Source of the DNA: Xanthomonas arboricola
GTDB lineage: Bacteria; Pseudomonadota; Gammaproteobacteria; Xanthomonadales; Xanthomonadaceae
Direction of reading: 5' to 3'
DNA: 64,000 nucleotides
Assembly (NCBI RefSeq): GCF_002940665.1
Contig: NZ_MIGY01000003.1
Coordinates: 1,221,573-1,285,572 of the forward strand
Shown here: one piece after another, positions 1-9,272 of the stretch
How positions within the stretch are numbered: position 1 is the first letter of the stretch
Layout of the letters: every line of letters starts with the position of its first letter
The notes under the pieces: generated by a model
Told to the model about the DNA's origin: nothing
Databases searched by the model: none
The model's input: the letters and a program-made list of their open reading frames with translations, nothing else
Translations under genes and position numbers: made by a program

Positions 1-2
1 CG

Positions 3-1280
3 GTGCATTCCACGGTCGACCGCAACCTCAAGCACGTGGCCATGGCCGACGAGTCGGTGTGTATCGGCCCGGCTGCCTCCAGCGACAGTTATCTCAACAT
101 CCCGGCGTTGATCGCCGCGGCCGAGGTGACCGATGCGCAGGCCATCCATCCCGGCTACGGCTTTTTGTCGGAAAACGCCGACTTTGCCGAGCGCGTGGAA
201 GAATCCGGCTTCATCTTCATCGGCCCCAAGGCCGACACCATCCGCCTGATGGGCGACAAGGTCGAGGCGATCCGCGCGATGAAGGCCGCCGGCGTGCCGT
301 GCGTGCCCGGTTCGGGCGGCCCGCTGGGCGAGGACATCGTCGCCAACACCAAGGTGGCGCGCGAGATCGGCTACCCGGTGATCATCAAGGCCGCCGGCGG
401 CGGCGGCGGGCGCGGCATGCGTGTGGTGCATTCGGAGGCCGCGTTGAAGGCCGCCATCGAAACCACCAAGTCCGAAGCCAAGGCCGCCTTCAGCAACGAT
501 CAGGTCTACATGGAGAAGTTCCTGGAAAATCCGCGCCACGTGGAAATCCAGGTGCTGGCCGACGGCCAGGGCGGTGCGATCCATCTGGGCGAACGCGATT
601 GCTCGATGCAGCGCCGCCACCAGAAGGTGGTGGAAGAAGCGCCGGCCCCGGGCATCACCGAAGAGCTGCGCAACGAGATCGGCAAGGTCTGCGTGGATGC
701 CTGCATCCGCATCGGCTATCGCGGCGCGGGCACCTTCGAGTTTTTGTTCGAAGACGGGCGTTTCTACTTCATCGAAATGAACACGCGTATCCAGGTGGAG
801 CATCCGGTCACCGAGCGCATCACCGGCATCGATCTGGTCTGCGAGCAGTTGCGCATTGCCGCCGGCCGCAAGCTGACCATCAAGCAGAGCGACATCGTGC
901 TGCGCGGGCATGCGATCGAGTGCCGCATCAACGCCGAGGACCCGGAAACCTTCATGCCCAACCCGGGCCTGATCACCGCGTTCCATCCGCCCGGCGGCCC
1001 GGGCGTGCGTGTGGACACGCACATCTACGCCGGCTACAAGGTGCCGCCGAACTACGACTCGATGATCGGCAAGCTGATCGTGCATGGCCCCGACCGCGAG
1101 ACCGCGATCGCGCGCATGCGCGTGGCGCTGAGCGAGATGGTGGTGGACGGCATCAAGACCAATATCCCGCTGCAGCAACGCATCATGCGCGACAAGGGCT
1201 TCCAGGCCGGCGGGCAGAACATCCACTATCTGGAAAAGCGCCTGGCCGAGCGCAAGAACAAGTCGATCGCGCTGGTCTGA
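3..1280 (+). CDS. accC: Acetyl-CoA carboxylase biotin carboxylase subunit (5' end outside window)
   Basis: Biotin carboxylase subunit of acetyl-CoA carboxylase; it carboxylates biotin on AccB with ATP and bicarbonate, the first step of fatty acid synthesis. Visible are the Gly-rich ATP-grasp loop ([10 protein letters not shown]), the [19 protein letters not shown] stretch and the active-site signature [14 protein letters not shown]. About 425 residues are present; the family has about 450, so roughly the first 30 codons lie upstream and the GTG at base 3 is an internal valine codon, not the start. accB would be expected just upstream. A hairpin follows the stop closely. Confidence 0.95.
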   Translation: MHSTVDRNLKHVAMADESVCIGPAASSDSYLNIPALIAAAEVTDAQAIHPGYGFLSENADFAERVEESGFIFIGPKADTIRLMGDKVEAIRAMKAAGVPCVPGSGGPLGEDIVANTKVAREIGYPVIIKAAGGGGGRGMRVVHSEAALKAAIETTKSEAKAAFSNDQVYMEKFLENPRHVEIQVLADGQGGAIHLGERDCSMQRRHQKVVEEAPAPGITEELRNEIGKVCVDACIRIGYRGAGTFEFLFEDGRFYFIEMNTRIQVEHPVTERITGIDLVCEQLRIAAGRKLTIKQSDIVLRGHAIECRINAEDPETFMPNPGLITAFHPPGGPGVRVDTHIYAGYKVPPNYDSMIGKLIVHGPDRETAIARMRVALSEMVVDGIKTNIPLQQRIMRDKGFQAGGQNIHYLEKRLAERKNKSIALV

Positions 1281-1301
1281 TCGCACTGGCCAGTGCACCG
1301 C

Positions 1302-1331
1302 GCAACAGGCCCGGGAAACCGGGCTTGTTGC
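1302..1331 (+). terminator. Terminator-like hairpin after accC
   Basis: A 13-bp stem (one G:U pair possible) runs gcaacaggcccgg / ccgggcttgttgc around a short GAAA-type loop, 20 bases after the accC stop. It is followed by gttgtttcc rather than a clean T run, so it is a fair but not perfect intrinsic terminator. Confidence 0.6.
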
Positions 1332-1434
1332 GTTGTTTCCCGGTGCATCGCGCCGGCAGTGCTTCACGCAGGCCAGGCACGCGGCCCGACGACACCCCGC
1401 ACCGGCAACACTATGCGGCCAGCCGACCCATGCG

Positions 1435-1500
1435 TAGGAGCGCACCCGGGCGCAACGAGGTTCCACCGATAAAGCGCGGTCGCGCCCGGGTGCGCTCCTA
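1435..1500. repeat. Perfect 19-bp inverted repeat, 28-bp spacer
   Basis: Arms taggagcgcacccgggcgc (1435-1453) and gcgcccgggtgcgctccta (1482-1500) are exact reverse complements. They lie in the 316-bp gap between accC and the convergent gene at 1597. It looks like a member of the short palindromic intergenic repeats that are dispersed in Xanthomonas genomes; the family assignment is inference from appearance. The rest of the gap holds the hairpin at 1302 and no gene that I can support. Confidence 0.7.
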
Positions 1501-1596
1501 CCGTATCCGGGGTGCTGCCGGATCCGCTGCGCAGATCTTCAGTCGTCCGCGCGGATGCGCATCGCGCCCGCATCGGGACGCGATGCGCTGCATCGT

Positions 1597-1959
1597 TCAG
1601 CGCCGCGGCGCAGGCTGCTGGCTGCCCGGCACCGGCACGATGCCGCTGGAGGAGGCCGGGTCGACCACGGTCATGGTTTCGGTGGATCCATCCGGCCATA
1701 CCACCTGGAAGGTGGAGCCGGCCGGCAATGTCGAAAACGGCATCGCGCTGCTGGCGCGGTACACCGCAGCCACCTGGCTGGCACCGTGCCGTCGCTGCTG
1801 TTCGTCGGCGGCGACCGTGGTCGACTTGACCGACAGCGGCTGGTAGCGGTGATCGGCGGTGTCGATCATCACGATGCCCACGGCCGCGGCCGAATACGCC
1901 ACAAACAACGCGACCCAGAACCAGAACTTGGCGCCATGCGCCAGGCGACGGTAATTCAT
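1597..1959 (-). CDS. Small single-span membrane protein, function unknown
   Basis: A 120-residue protein I do not recognise. One hydrophobic segment (about residues 11-33, FWFWVALFVAYSAAAVGIVM) follows a short basic N terminus, so it is probably an inner-membrane protein with a periplasmic C-terminal part. A short stretch around FQVVWPDGSTETMTVVDPAS resembles a small beta domain. The ATG overlaps the stop of the upstream gene by 4 bases (ATGA), implying translational coupling and a two-gene operon with the gene at 1956-2882. Confidence 0.6.
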   Translation of the reverse strand: MNYRRLAHGAKFWFWVALFVAYSAAAVGIVMIDTADHRYQPLSVKSTTVAADEQQRRHGASQVAAVYRASSAMPFSTLPAGSTFQVVWPDGSTETMTVVDPASSSGIVPVPGSQQPAPRR

Positions 1960-2882
1960 GACTGCGCTCCCGGCTCGGAGACCAAGCTATCGACCATCTC
2001 ATCCACTCTGTCTGCTCCCTGCCGCGGCACCGCGGCATCGAATACGAACGACACGAAACCCTGTGCGCTGTCGCGCGAGCAGATGCCCGCGTTGGCGCAG
2101 TAACTGGTGACCAGGGTGCTGTCCGCGCTGCAATCCAGCCCGAGCCGGCACGCAGCCACCTGCCAGGCCAGCTCGGCGAACTGATCGCCGGCCACATACC
2201 CGTCGAGGCTGTCATCGCCGCTGGCGCGCGCGCCCATTGCCGGCGCCAGCGCCAGATAGGCCTCCGGATCGCGTGAGGCCAGCACGCGCTGCACCAGCGC
2301 GCGCTTGTAGGTCGGTGAACGCTGCAGCGGTTCGCCCAGCGCCAGCAACGCCGCCTCGGCAGCCAGATTGCCTGCACGCGCGGCCGCGTGACGCTGCTGC
2401 GCCACCAGCCACGGACTCAGGCCATCGCTGGGCGCAAAGCCGGCGCAGCGTTGCGCCACGCGGGTGCGCGCCGCATGCATCGCCGCCACGCCGGGTGTGG
2501 GTTGCGCGGCGATCCAGGCGCTGTCGGCGGCGTAGCCGGCCGGGCTGGACGCATATGGCGCGCAGTAATCGTAGACGCGGCTCAGGCGCCACCCCGCCTG
2601 TGCATCGCCGGCGCGCACCTGCCGCTGCAATTGCAGCGCATAGCGGTACAGGTCCGGCTGCGCGTCCACCGCATCGCGGTACGGCAGCTGCAGGGCAGCG
2701 CTGCGTTCGGCAGGCGAGTGCGCCACCGCTGCAAGCGCGCCTGCGCGGGCACTGCCGGTAGCCGCTGAAAGCGCTGCGGTGGGCGCGGCGCTCGGTTGCG
2801 CGCGCACATGCCACCAGGCCGCCGCCGCGAGCGCGACGGGAGCCAGCAACAGCCAGAGATGGCGGGCACGAGCAAGCGGCAT
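1956..2882 (-). CDS. Membrane-anchored alpha-helical protein, function unknown
   Basis: A 308-residue protein with an N-terminal signal anchor ([20 protein letters not shown]) and an Ala- and Cys-containing helical body; the spacing of Ala/Leu/Tyr-rich helices suggests a repeat-type (TPR/Sel1-like) fold, but I cannot prove one. The ATG at 2882 was chosen because the hydrophobic anchor starts there; in-frame sequence upstream to 3278 looks non-coding and would put more than 100 odd residues before the anchor. It is the first gene of a pair with the small membrane protein downstream. Function unknown. Confidence 0.6.
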   Translation of the reverse strand: MPLARARHLWLLLAPVALAAAAWWHVRAQPSAAPTAALSAATGSARAGALAAVAHSPAERSAALQLPYRDAVDAQPDLYRYALQLQRQVRAGDAQAGWRLSRVYDYCAPYASSPAGYAADSAWIAAQPTPGVAAMHAARTRVAQRCAGFAPSDGLSPWLVAQQRHAAARAGNLAAEAALLALGEPLQRSPTYKRALVQRVLASRDPEAYLALAPAMGARASGDDSLDGYVAGDQFAELAWQVAACRLGLDCSADSTLVTSYCANAGICSRDSAQGFVSFVFDAAVPRQGADRVDEMVDSLVSEPGAQS

Positions 2883-3237
2883 GGAAGGCGACGACCCTGC
2901 TGCGGAAAGTCCGGCAGCGACGGCGCGGAGTCTAGCACCCGCATCCGCACGCGCTGGCGCGCAAGCGGACGCTGCCGATGCGAACCAGGCAGGTGCAACG
3001 CATGAGGACGGTGCGCTGCACGCGTGGTGCGAATGGCGCGCAGCGCCAGGTCGGTTGCCGGCGCGTGCGCGTGATGCGCCGGCAGCGGCCGGCGCCACGG
3101 CGCTGCATCGTCGATCTGACGACGGCATCGGCCGTTGTCGCGCGCTCGACACGTCCGCTCGCCGAAACACCGTCGCGCAGCAGTCCGCCTGTACGGATGG
3201 TCTACGATGCACGCTTTCGAATTGCCCGACTGCCACG
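2883..3237. other. 355-bp divergent intergenic region
   Basis: This gap separates the minus-strand membrane protein from plus-strand prmA and must hold both promoters. Open frames run through it on both strands but show no recognisable domain, ribosome site or consistent wobble bias. I see no clear repeat or hairpin. Confidence 0.4.
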
Positions 3238-4158
3238 ATGCCGTTTCTTGAACTGACCCTGCCCTGCTCCGACGCCACCCAGCCCCGTTACCAGAATGCG
3301 CTGGACGATATCGGCGCGCTGGCGGTAACGCTGCTCGATGCCAATGCCGATACCAGCAACGAGCGCGCCATTCTCGAACCTGGCGTCGGCGAAACGCCGC
3401 TGTGGAACACGATGGTGCTGAACGCGCTGTTCGACGGCGACAGCGATGCACTGGTGCTGCTCGCCGCGCTGGAAGCCTTCGATCCCGGGCTGGACTGGAG
3501 TCAGGTCGCGTTCCGCACGGTCGATGACAGCGATTGGGAACGTGCCTGGATGGATCAGTTCAAGCCGATGCAGTTTGGCGCGCGCACCTTCATCGTGCCG
3601 TGGAATCACGCGCTGCCCGAGGCCGCGCAGGCGCCCGACGCCGCAGTGATCCGTCTGGATCCGGGCCTGGCGTTCGGCTCGGGCACGCACCAGACCACCG
3701 CGCTGTGCCTGCGCTGGCTGGACAGCCTGGCCGGCAGCGGCGAACTGCAGGGCCGCAGCGTGCTCGATTTCGGCTGCGGCTCGGGCATTCTCGCCGTCGC
3801 CGCGCTGAAGCTCGGTGCCGCCAGCGCGGTGGGTGTGGACAATGACCCGCAGGCGCTGCTGGCCACTGCCGACAATGCCGAGCGCAACGCCCTGCAGGCC
3901 CAGCTGGCGGTGTACCTGCCACAGGACGAGCCGGTACAGACCTATCCGGTGGTGGTCGCCAACATCCTGGCGTCGGCGCTGGATGCGCTGGCCGACGTCC
4001 TGTCCGCCCGTGTGGCACCGGGCGGGCGGATTGCGCTGTCGGGCATCCTGCACGGTCAGGAAGAAGAGCTGCTGCACCGCTACGCGCCCTGGTTCGAGCA
4101 ACTGCGCTGCGAACGCGACGAGGACTGGATGCGCATCGACGGCGTGCGCCGCCACTGA
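3238..4158 (+). CDS. prmA: Ribosomal protein L11 methyltransferase
   Basis: PrmA methylates ribosomal protein L11 using S-adenosylmethionine. The 306 residues match the family length. The N-terminal substrate-binding half ([15 protein letters not shown], then the [11 protein letters not shown] region) is followed by the Rossmann methyltransferase domain with motif [21 protein letters not shown] and the NILA motif ([11 protein letters not shown]) typical of PrmA. In many gammaproteobacteria prmA precedes dusB and fis; here dusB is absent and other genes lie between prmA and fis. Confidence 0.95.
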   Translation: MPFLELTLPCSDATQPRYQNALDDIGALAVTLLDANADTSNERAILEPGVGETPLWNTMVLNALFDGDSDALVLLAALEAFDPGLDWSQVAFRTVDDSDWERAWMDQFKPMQFGARTFIVPWNHALPEAAQAPDAAVIRLDPGLAFGSGTHQTTALCLRWLDSLAGSGELQGRSVLDFGCGSGILAVAALKLGAASAVGVDNDPQALLATADNAERNALQAQLAVYLPQDEPVQTYPVVVANILASALDALADVLSARVAPGGRIALSGILHGQEEELLHRYAPWFEQLRCERDEDWMRIDGVRRH

Positions 4159-4170
4159 TGCCGCGCCGTG

Positions 4171-4674
4171 TCAGCGGGGTGGCCGGCCGGCGCGGATCTG
4201 CGCGGTGGTCACCGCATCGGCCACACTGATGGCGCGCAGGCGGGTCACCGCCTGCCAGCCGGCGCGCCGCAGCGCCGCGCTGCGCCACGGCCCGGCCTGC
4301 CGGGCCACATGGATGCGCAACCCCAGCTCAGTCAGCAGCAACGCTGCCCAGGCAGGGGGCGACCACGTCTGCGGACCCAGGCTTGCCAGGCCGCCGGCCA
4401 GCGCCAGCAGCCCCATACTCGTCGCCAGTAGCCGCCAGTGCCGCTGGCGCAGCGCCCACCAACGCGGTGCCAGCCCGGCTGCCCACTGCGTACCGTCGGC
4501 CACGGCCGTCCACGCGTCCCGGCGCTGCCAGACCTGATAACACGGCGCGCCACGAAAGCCACTGATCGCCGGATCCAGCGGTGAATGGGCCGGCCATGCG
4601 GCTGCAGGCGGAGCGGCCGGCGCCGCGACGGGCGCCGTCGTGCAGGCGGATTTGGAAGCGGCTGGCTCGCCCAT
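4171..4674 (-). CDS. Membrane protein, possibly DUF2628-like
   Basis: A 167-residue protein with a low-complexity Ala/Pro N terminus and two hydrophobic stretches (LLATSMGLLALAGGLASLG and WAALLLTELGLRIHV). The pattern WAAGLAPRWWALRQRHW before the first hydrophobic segment, then a basic AALRRAGW stretch, recalls DUF2628 membrane proteins, but the match is weak. The start at 4674 is fixed by a strong ribosome site, AAGGAGGGACG, just upstream; a start at 4719 has none. The gene is convergent with prmA and divergent from the XRE gene. Confidence 0.6.
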   Translation of the reverse strand: MGEPAASKSACTTAPVAAPAAPPAAAWPAHSPLDPAISGFRGAPCYQVWQRRDAWTAVADGTQWAAGLAPRWWALRQRHWRLLATSMGLLALAGGLASLGPQTWSPPAWAALLLTELGLRIHVARQAGPWRSAALRRAGWQAVTRLRAISVADAVTTAQIRAGRPPR

Positions 4675-4736
4675 CGACGTCCCTCCTTGAGTTCGCTGTG
4701 ATCCCGTCATCATCGACATCCTGACAGTATCGCAAA

Positions 4737-4750
4737 CATATCAGTATATG
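4737..4750. promoter_or_regulatory. Small palindrome in the divergent XRE/membrane protein promoter region
   Basis: CATAT-cagt-ATATG is a perfect 5-bp inverted repeat in an AT-rich island that is unusual for this GC-rich DNA. It sits between the two divergent starts (4674 and 4822). It is a candidate operator for the neighbouring XRE regulator; that role is inferred from position only. Confidence 0.3.
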
Positions 4751-4821
4751 AAAGGCATACGAACTATCCCTGGATGCTGCTAGGGCTATATCTCCCGGCC
4801 TGTTCCCACTCACGGTGCCGT

Positions 4822-5199
4822 GTGAGCAAGTTGTATGAGCGAGTCCGTGAGGCTCGCGCGCTGACCAAGCTGACCCAGGAAGCCCTGGCCGGCGAGCTGG
4901 GTGTGACCCGCAGCGCAGTGGCGCAGTGGGAGATGGCCGAAGGCACCGCGCCCTCGGTGGAAAACCTGATCGGCCTGGCCAAGCGCAGCGGCATGGCGTT
5001 CGAATATCTGGCCACCGGCCGCGGCGAGCGGACCTTCGGCCCGCCGGTGTCGGCGATCGCCGAGGAACCCGCGCAGTACCGCCGTCTGGACGACCAGCAA
5101 CGCGTGCTGCTGACCCGCTTCGACACGCTGGCGCCGCGCCAGCGCAGCGGCCTGCTCGATCTGCTGCTGGCCGAAGGCAAGACGCGGCGCAGGCGTTGA
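4822..5199 (+). CDS. XRE-family HTH transcriptional regulator
   Basis: A short DNA-binding regulator of about 125 residues. The N-terminal half is a Cro/CI-type helix-turn-helix: REARALTKLTQEALAGELGV, then TRSAVAQWE with the typical recognition-helix pattern, then SVENLIGLAKRSGM. The C-terminal half (RLDDQQRVLLTRFDTLAPRQRSGLLDLL) is probably a dimerisation helix region. I prefer the GTG at 4822 (MSKLYERV...) because the HTH begins there; an ATG at 4774 would add 16 residues of poor quality. It may regulate itself and the divergent membrane protein gene. Confidence 0.8.
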   Translation: MSKLYERVREARALTKLTQEALAGELGVTRSAVAQWEMAEGTAPSVENLIGLAKRSGMAFEYLATGRGERTFGPPVSAIAEEPAQYRRLDDQQRVLLTRFDTLAPRQRSGLLDLLLAEGKTRRRR

Positions 5200-5531
5200 T
5201 TCGGGAATCGGGAATCGGGGGCAGGCTGCTTGGGGCGTCATTCGTGAGGCAAGCTCGGCGCCGGCAGCCGGCGCCGTCGGATTTGGATGATGTGGTGCCG
5301 GTCGTTCCGTTTGCACGTCAGATGGAATGCGGCCTTTGCTGGAATGCGGACTTGGGCTGCGACAGGGTGGTAACAGCAGCGCGACGGTTGGCCAACCAAT
5401 GGGAATGCGTGCGCGCAGTCGATAGCAGCGGCATCTGCGCTTGCGGCTGCGTGCCGCACGCATGACGCGCCCGGGTTCGCCCATCGGCGTGCGCGTGGTT
5501 GAATAGGGTTCTTCCCGCTGCACGCCTGCCG
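5200..5531. other. 332-bp intergenic region with a GGGAATC repeat
   Basis: Directly after the XRE stop lies a short repeat, gggaatcgggaatcggggg (about 5202-5220), of the dispersed type also seen near 7054, 15101, 36494 and 46225. The remaining bases show no convincing gene, tRNA or terminator. The promoter of the DUF3426 gene should lie near its 3' end. Confidence 0.45.
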
Positions 5532-6662
5532 ATGTCCCAGACTCCGCCACCGCGCCGCCCCCTGGCCACGTTCCTGCGTGCGACGCCGGCTGCCCCCTCG
5601 CTGATACCGACCCCGGTGGTACCTGCTGCCGAAGCGCCGGCGCACGCGCCACCGGTGCCGGCCAGCGACCTGGTGCCGGCGCCGTTGGCGGAGCCAGTGG
5701 CCGCCCCGGCGGCGGCGCTGGTCCGGCCACCGGCTGTGCCACCTGCGACCACGCCGCGCAGCGACGCTGCGCCGGCGGACATCACCCTGCCACGCGGCGA
5801 TTCCGGCCAGACCGCGGCAGACGCCGGGATGGATCGGCTGGCATGGACCACATCGGCCACTCGCCTGCTGCCCGGCGATCCTGCGGACGGCCAAGCGGCC
5901 GGCCCCGGCGATACCCGCGCCGCGCTCGCCGGCACTCCCACCGCACAGCCGACCGATGCAGATCCCAATGGCGCAGCTGACGGCGGCATGACAAGCGCAG
6001 ACCGGGAGCGTGAGCACGGCGCCGCATCCAATCTCGCGGTCACGCCCGCGTCCGGTACCGATCCGGACAGGGACGCCGCGGCAAGCGGCGGCGGCGCGGG
6101 CGCTGCCGGCGCAGCGGCGCATGCCCAGTTCCAGCCGCTTCCCGCCCAGGCCGCGCCTGCGTTCGCACGCCGCCCACTGGCCCGGCCACGGCTGCGCGCC
6201 AGTGGGCGTCAGTGGGCATTGCTGGTCGGGCTGGTCGGCCTGCTGGCGTTGCAGATCGTCATCGCCGATCGCGCGCAGCTGGCCGCCGACGCGCGTTGGC
6301 GCCCGCTGGTGAGCGCGGCCTGCGCGGTGGCGCGCTGCACGCTGCCGGCCTGGCGCGAGCCGGCCGCGCTGACCCTGCTCAACCGCGATGTGCGCCCGCT
6401 TCCCGGGGTGCCGGGCGTGCTGCAGATCCAGGCCAGTTTCCGCAACGAGGCGCGCTGGGCGCAGGCCTGGCCGTGGCTGCAGCTGTCGCTGTCCGACGCC
6501 GACGGGCGGGTGATCGGCACCCGCGTGCTGGCGCCGCAGGAGTATCTGGGCCAGCCGCCGGCGCCGCAGGACACGCTCGCGCCAGGCCAGGCGGTGCAGG
6601 TGGCATTTGTCGTGCGCGAACCGGCCGCGAGCACGGCAGCCTTCAGTTTCGACTTCCGCTGA
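5532..6662 (+). CDS. DUF3426 domain membrane protein without zinc ribbon
   Basis: A 376-residue protein. Residues 1 to about 220 are low-complexity Ala/Pro/Asp sequence; a transmembrane helix (WALLVGLVGLLALQIVIADR) follows, then the DUF3426 domain: VRPLPGVPGVLQIQASFRNE, the AWPWLQLSLSDADG stretch and the VLAPQEYLG motif. DUF3426 proteins usually begin with an MJ0042-type zinc ribbon with four cysteines; none is present here before the transmembrane helix. It lies just upstream of fis, the usual neighbourhood in xanthomonads. The biochemical role of the family is not established. Confidence 0.75.
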   Translation: MSQTPPPRRPLATFLRATPAAPSLIPTPVVPAAEAPAHAPPVPASDLVPAPLAEPVAAPAAALVRPPAVPPATTPRSDAAPADITLPRGDSGQTAADAGMDRLAWTTSATRLLPGDPADGQAAGPGDTRAALAGTPTAQPTDADPNGAADGGMTSADREREHGAASNLAVTPASGTDPDRDAAASGGGAGAAGAAAHAQFQPLPAQAAPAFARRPLARPRLRASGRQWALLVGLVGLLALQIVIADRAQLAADARWRPLVSAACAVARCTLPAWREPAALTLLNRDVRPLPGVPGVLQIQASFRNEARWAQAWPWLQLSLSDADGRVIGTRVLAPQEYLGQPPAPQDTLAPGQAVQVAFVVREPAASTAAFSFDFR

Positions 6663-6762
6663 GCAGACGCGACCTGCATCGATGGCCACACGGGCGTGGC
6701 GAGCGGTGAGGTCACGCGCTAGACTCACTCCCCCTCGCCGGCCACGCGTCCCGGCTTCGTGA

Positions 6763-7050
<288 letters not shown>

Positions 7051-7144
7051 GCCGGGAATCGGGAATGGGTATTGCGGAATCGTAAGCGCGTTGCCGCGTC
7101 GGTGAGCGGCACCGCACGCCTGGTGAACGTTGAGGTGCTGGGTC

Positions 7145-8119
7145 TTACGCCCAGCCGTAGCGGATCAGATGGAAGAACACCGGGGCGGCGAAGCACACCG
7201 AGTCCAGCCGATCGAGCACGCCGCCGTGTCCTTCGATCATGTGACCCCAGTCCTTGATGCCGCGATCGCGCTTGATCGCCGACATCACCAGGCCACCGAA
7301 AAACCCCATCAGGTTGGCCACCAGCGCCAGACCGAAGGCATGCCACGGCGCGAACGGGGTAATCCACCATAGCGCCATGCCGAGCAGGCTGGCCGACAGC
7401 ACGCCGCCGATGAAACCCTCCACGGTCTTGGACGGCGACAGCCTGGGTGCGATCAGATGGCGGCCGGCCAGCTTGCCCCACACGTACTGCAGCACGTCCG
7501 AGGACTGCACCACGATCACCAGGAACGTGATCAACAGCAGATTGCGCCCGGCATAGCCGGGAATGTCCAGATTGAGCAGCGCCGGCACGTGCGAGATGCA
7601 GAACACGCAGATCATCAGCCCCCACTGCACCTTCGCGGTGCGCTCCAGATAGCGCGTGGTGTCGCCGCCGATGGTGGCCAGGATCGGCAAAACCAAAAAC
7701 GCGTAGACCGGAATCAGCAAGGTGTACATGCCGTACCAGCCCGTCCACACCAGCCCGTATTGCCACGGCAGCACGATGTAGAACGCGGCCAACAGCGCAT
7801 AGTAATCGCCGCGCCGCGTCGGCGTCAGGGTGATGAATTCGCGCAGGGCGAACAGCGACACCAGCGCGAACAGACCGATCACCCCGGCGCGCCCGAACAC
7901 GAAGGCGATGCCGACCACCGCCGCCATCACCCACCACGCGCGGATACGCGCGACCAGGTTGTCCAACACCGCGCTGGGCTGCGCACGTGCGCGCCAGCGC
8001 AAGGTTTCCGAGATCAGCGTCGCCACGACCAGTACCAGCGCGATACCGCTGAACAACCATATGGTCTGCTCATGCATCGACGACCGCTGCAGCTGCCCGC
8101 TATAGACCATCAGGCTCAT
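7145..8119 (-). CDS. CdsA-like phosphatidate cytidylyltransferase
   Basis: A polytopic membrane enzyme of 324 residues with about eight hydrophobic segments. The C terminus carries the CDP-diglyceride synthetase signature: SAIKRDRGIKDWGHM then EGHGGVLDRLD. Family members make CDP-diacylglycerol from phosphatidic acid and CTP. This is the last gene of the lipid operon 7145-13435 and overlaps the acyltransferase stop by 4 bases (ATGA). It is probably a paralogue dedicated to this pathway, since housekeeping cdsA normally sits in the lpxC-uppS-dxr-bamA region; that distinction is inference. Confidence 0.88.
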   Translation of the reverse strand: MSLMVYSGQLQRSSMHEQTIWLFSGIALVLVVATLISETLRWRARAQPSAVLDNLVARIRAWWVMAAVVGIAFVFGRAGVIGLFALVSLFALREFITLTPTRRGDYYALLAAFYIVLPWQYGLVWTGWYGMYTLLIPVYAFLVLPILATIGGDTTRYLERTAKVQWGLMICVFCISHVPALLNLDIPGYAGRNLLLITFLVIVVQSSDVLQYVWGKLAGRHLIAPRLSPSKTVEGFIGGVLSASLLGMALWWITPFAPWHAFGLALVANLMGFFGGLVMSAIKRDRGIKDWGHMIEGHGGVLDRLDSVCFAAPVFFHLIRYGWA

Positions 8120-8748
8120 GCGCGTGCCTCCAGCTGATCCGGCGACAACGCCAGCAGCGCCTCACGCGCACGGGCCAGAAACGCGTGCCTGTCTTCGTCA
8201 GCCGCCAGCCGCAGCGGCACGCCGAAGGTGGTGGTGCACAACAGCGGCAACGGCAGCCATTTGCCCTTGGGCATCACGCGCTTGAGGTTGTCGATCCACA
8301 CCGGCACGAACTCCAGTTCCGGGCGCTGCCGTGCCAGGTGATACAGCCCACTCTTGAACGGCAGCACGCCCTCGTCGGGATTGCGCGTGCCTTCGGGAAA
8401 CAGGATCAACGAATCGCCTGCATCCACCGCATCGCACAGACAGGCGATCGGGTCGCGCGTGCGCTGCGCCGGGTCGCGCTCGATCAACACGCCGTTGAAC
8501 ACCGCATGGATCAGATAGCGACGCAGGCCATCGCGCTGCCAGTAATCGGCCGCCGCCACCGGGCGCACCTGGTGCCGCAGGCTGGCCGGCAACGACGACC
8601 AGATCAGCACGAAATCGCCGTGGCTTGCGTGGTTGCCGTAATACACGCGGCGTTCGTTGGAGGGCGCGCAGCCGCGCCACAGCGCACGCGCACCGGTCAG
8701 CGTACGGATGGCGCCACTGCAGGCACGCGCGATCAAACGGGCAATCAT
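8116..8748 (-). CDS. PlsC-like 1-acylglycerol-3-phosphate acyltransferase
   Basis: A lysophospholipid acyltransferase-type protein of 210 residues. The catalytic NHASHGD (H40, D45) and substrate motif FPEGTR (117-122) are intact. The start at 8748 gives MIARLIARACSG, a hydrophobic amphipathic N terminus normal for the family; upstream in-frame sequence to 8997 belongs to the neighbouring gene in another frame. It overlaps both neighbours by 4 bases. Its likely product, phosphatidic acid, is the substrate of the downstream CdsA-like enzyme. Confidence 0.88.
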   Translation of the reverse strand: MIARLIARACSGAIRTLTGARALWRGCAPSNERRVYYGNHASHGDFVLIWSSLPASLRHQVRPVAAADYWQRDGLRRYLIHAVFNGVLIERDPAQRTRDPIACLCDAVDAGDSLILFPEGTRNPDEGVLPFKSGLYHLARQRPELEFVPVWIDNLKRVMPKGKWLPLPLLCTTTFGVPLRLAADEDRHAFLARAREALLALSPDQLEARA

Positions 8749-9272
8749 GTCCACTCCACTATGCGCACGCGCGTGCGCAACCGTAATCCCACCGTCAACA
8801 GCGCACCGGCGATCAACACCGCCGTGCGCCGACCAGCCTCCCCGTCGCGCGCTGCGCGTGGCCCATCCATTGCACCGGCATGGCCAGCGCAGTGCCCAGC
8901 GACAACCAGCGCATGCGCTGCCCGCGTGCCATCGGCCCCTGGCGCGGCTCGGGCGCACCGCAGGCAGCCCGAGCATGCGGACATCGGCCCTCGCCACTCA
9001 ATACAGCGCCGCCCACGGCGCAGCGGGTGCGTCGTGGGCGTGCCATCGTGCGTGTCGGTGCAGGCAAGAACGCAGCATTGCCGGGACTCGCCCACCAGCT
9101 GCTGCGCCTGCGACACCTGCCAGCGGGACTGCCTGGCGACACGCTGCACGACCGCCGGCAACGCGCTGTCATTGCGACCGGAACGGCAAGCCTGCAATCG
9201 CTGCCACAGCGCCGGCTGCGCTGGCGTGGCCTGCATCGGCTCGCCCTGGCCGGCGCGATGCGTGTGCGTCAT
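8745..9272 (-). CDS. Small protein of the lipid operon, frame-disturbed middle
   Basis: A 175-residue frame whose start (9272) and stop (8745) each overlap the neighbouring gene by 4 bases (ATGA), so a gene clearly fits here. I do not recognise it. The first two thirds and the last 20 codons (TAVLIAGALLTVGLRLR, a likely membrane helix) have strong G/C wobble bias in this frame, but about 8831-8940 has the bias in another frame, where it reads LSLGTALAMPVQWMG, also membrane-like. Two compensating indels, natural or from assembly, are likely. The native protein is probably a small two-span membrane protein. Confidence 0.6.
   Translation of the reverse strand: MTHTHRAGQGEPMQATPAQPALWQRLQACRSGRNDSALPAVVQRVARQSRWQVSQAQQLVGESRQCCVLACTDTHDGTPTTHPLRRGRRCIEWRGPMSACSGCLRCARAAPGADGTRAAHALVVAGHCAGHAGAMDGPRAARDGEAGRRTAVLIAGALLTVGLRLRTRVRIVEWT

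Noticed and set aside
59-1846. Long plus-strand open frame across accC
   Set aside because: It is an out-of-frame shadow of accC with no start signal, no domain and an Arg/Gly/Pro-rich composition typical of GC-rich antisense or shifted frames.
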